A DNA stretch of 5,445 bases from Chitinophagaceae bacterium. GTDB lineage: Bacteria > Bacteroidota > Bacteroidia > Chitinophagales > Chitinophagaceae. Positions 4,828 through 5,445 of this stretch are shown here, piece after piece (within the stretch, counting starts at the first letter, position 1; every line of letters begins with the position of its first letter). The DNA is taken from NCBI GenBank assembly GCA_003151295.1, contig PLXD01000265.1, positions 4,032 through 9,476 of the forward strand, in the 5' to 3' direction. The notes below the pieces were generated by a model. It saw nothing but the letters and a program-made list of their open reading frames with translations. It was not told the DNA's origin and ran no database searches. A program made the translations under genes and the position numbers.

Positions 4828-5445
4828 CCTCTTTGCGAATGATCCATGTGATTGAAGCGCCCAGGACGGCCATCATGCCAAAAGCCCATCGAAGTCCCGC
4901 CAGTTCGGCGACCGACCCGACCAGGGGCGGCACGATCAGAAATCCCAGGTAGCCGACTGTCGAGACAGATGCGATAGCCGATCCGCTGCTGAGGGCCTTT
5001 GATTTCCCTGCCATGCTGAATACCAGCGGGATTACACAGGAGACTCCAAATCCGACCAGCATGAATCCCAGCCCGGCGACCAGCGGAAACGGCAGGAGCA
5101 CGGCCAGCAAAAGCCCTGTGCAGATCAACAGCCCGCTGTAGGTCAACATCTTCTGAATGCCCACACGCGCCGTCAACCGATCGCCAGTGAACCTTCCTAA
5201 AGTCATGGCTACCATGTATACCACAAACCCGATCGTGGCAGCCTGCCGGGATACATGCAGCCCTTTCTGAAAATAGATACCGCTCCAGTCATACATCGTC
5301 CCTTCACAGGCCATGGAAGCAAAAGAGATCATCCCAAATTTCAGCAGGGGGCCCTGTGGGAAGATGAACCATGCCTTTTTTTCCTGGCCGGTCGGCTCCT
5401 GGTGAAGGGTGAGCGGTAAAAAATAGATGGCCACCCCAGTCAGTA
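4814..5445 (-). CDS. MFS transporter, C-terminal half (5' end outside window)
   Basis: The minus-strand frame ends in TAG at 4816-4814 and stays open to the window edge (LTG before VAIYFLPL), so the GTG at 5434 is internal and the gene starts beyond the window. The visible 209 residues hold the end of one helix, a hydrophilic central loop (HQEPTGQEKK), then about six membrane helices, consistent with TM6-TM12 of a 12-helix major facilitator. The loop between the second and third of these helices has GRFTGDRLTARVG, the repeated MFS motif A of the C-terminal half. The segment MACEGTMYDWSGIYF resembles the E. coli YbjJ / fucose-permease-like branch. The substrate cannot be told. The protein ends in a short charged tail (IIRKEDNPA). 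It is convergent with the haloperoxidase gene; its stop codon lies in the shared terminator stem, and no functional link to its neighbours is evident. Confidence 0.9.
   Translation of the reverse strand, partial: LTGVAIYFLPLTLHQEPTGQEKKAWFIFPQGPLLKFGMISFASMACEGTMYDWSGIYFQKGLHVSRQAATIGFVVYMVAMTLGRFTGDRLTARVGIQKMLTYSGLLICTGLLLAVLLPFPLVAGLGFMLVGFGVSCVIPLVFSMAGKSKALSSGSAIASVSTVGYLGFLIVPPLVGSVAELAGLRWAFGMMAVLGASITWIIRKEDNPA

Noticed and set aside
4665..4889. Minus-strand frames overlapping the 3' end of the haloperoxidase gene.
   Set aside because: They are antisense to a well-supported gene and pass through the terminator and 14-bp repeats; no family features.

Overview
The window looks like chromosomal DNA of a Bacteroidota bacterium, most likely from the Chitinophagaceae or a close relative. 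The evidence is a DUF3945-type protein (a family largely confined to this phylum), start codons set in A/T-rich leaders without Shine-Dalgarno sequences, a TAnnTTTG-type -7 promoter element, and family members of a Bacteroidota type. No taxonomic search was possible, so the assignment is by recognition only.

Layout. (1) 2-664 (+): 3' end of a DUF3945 gene of the kind carried on Bacteroidota conjugative elements; its start lies outside the window. (2) 764-1967 (-): a two-gene peroxide-defence operon, ahpC then ahpD, resembling the mycobacterial AhpC/AhpD pair; a hairpin at 698-740 separates it from the convergent DUF3945 gene. (3) 1968-2510: a densely patterned intergenic region. It holds a TAnnTTTG promoter for ahpCD, an OxyR-like ATAG-N7-CTAT site just upstream of it, three 20-bp units with CCTGATC/CCAGATA cores and regularly spaced GATC sites, an A-rich repeat, a 14-bp perfect dyad, and a possible 39-residue ORF with tandem Cys codons. 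(4) 2511-2581 (+): tRNA-Cys(GCA), followed by a hairpin terminator. (5) 2747-4746 (+): a small membrane-anchored protein of unknown function and, 8 bp later, a lipoprotein of the vanadium-dependent haloperoxidase / PAP2 superfamily. (6) 4814-5445 (-): C-terminal half of an MFS transporter, convergent with the haloperoxidase; the shared terminator hairpin contains the transporter's stop codon.

How the parts fit. AhpC reduces peroxides and AhpD is the likely thiol reductant that recycles it; the OxyR-like box suggests peroxide induction. The haloperoxidase homologue also belongs to a family that can use hydrogen peroxide, but nothing in the sequence ties it to the ahp operon. The least explained part is 2159-2485, where several ordered DNA patterns and a Cys-codon-bearing ORF lie between the ahp promoter and tRNA-Cys. 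I did not see a complete unknown system; the best candidates for something new are that control region and the CGHC version of the haloperoxidase active site.
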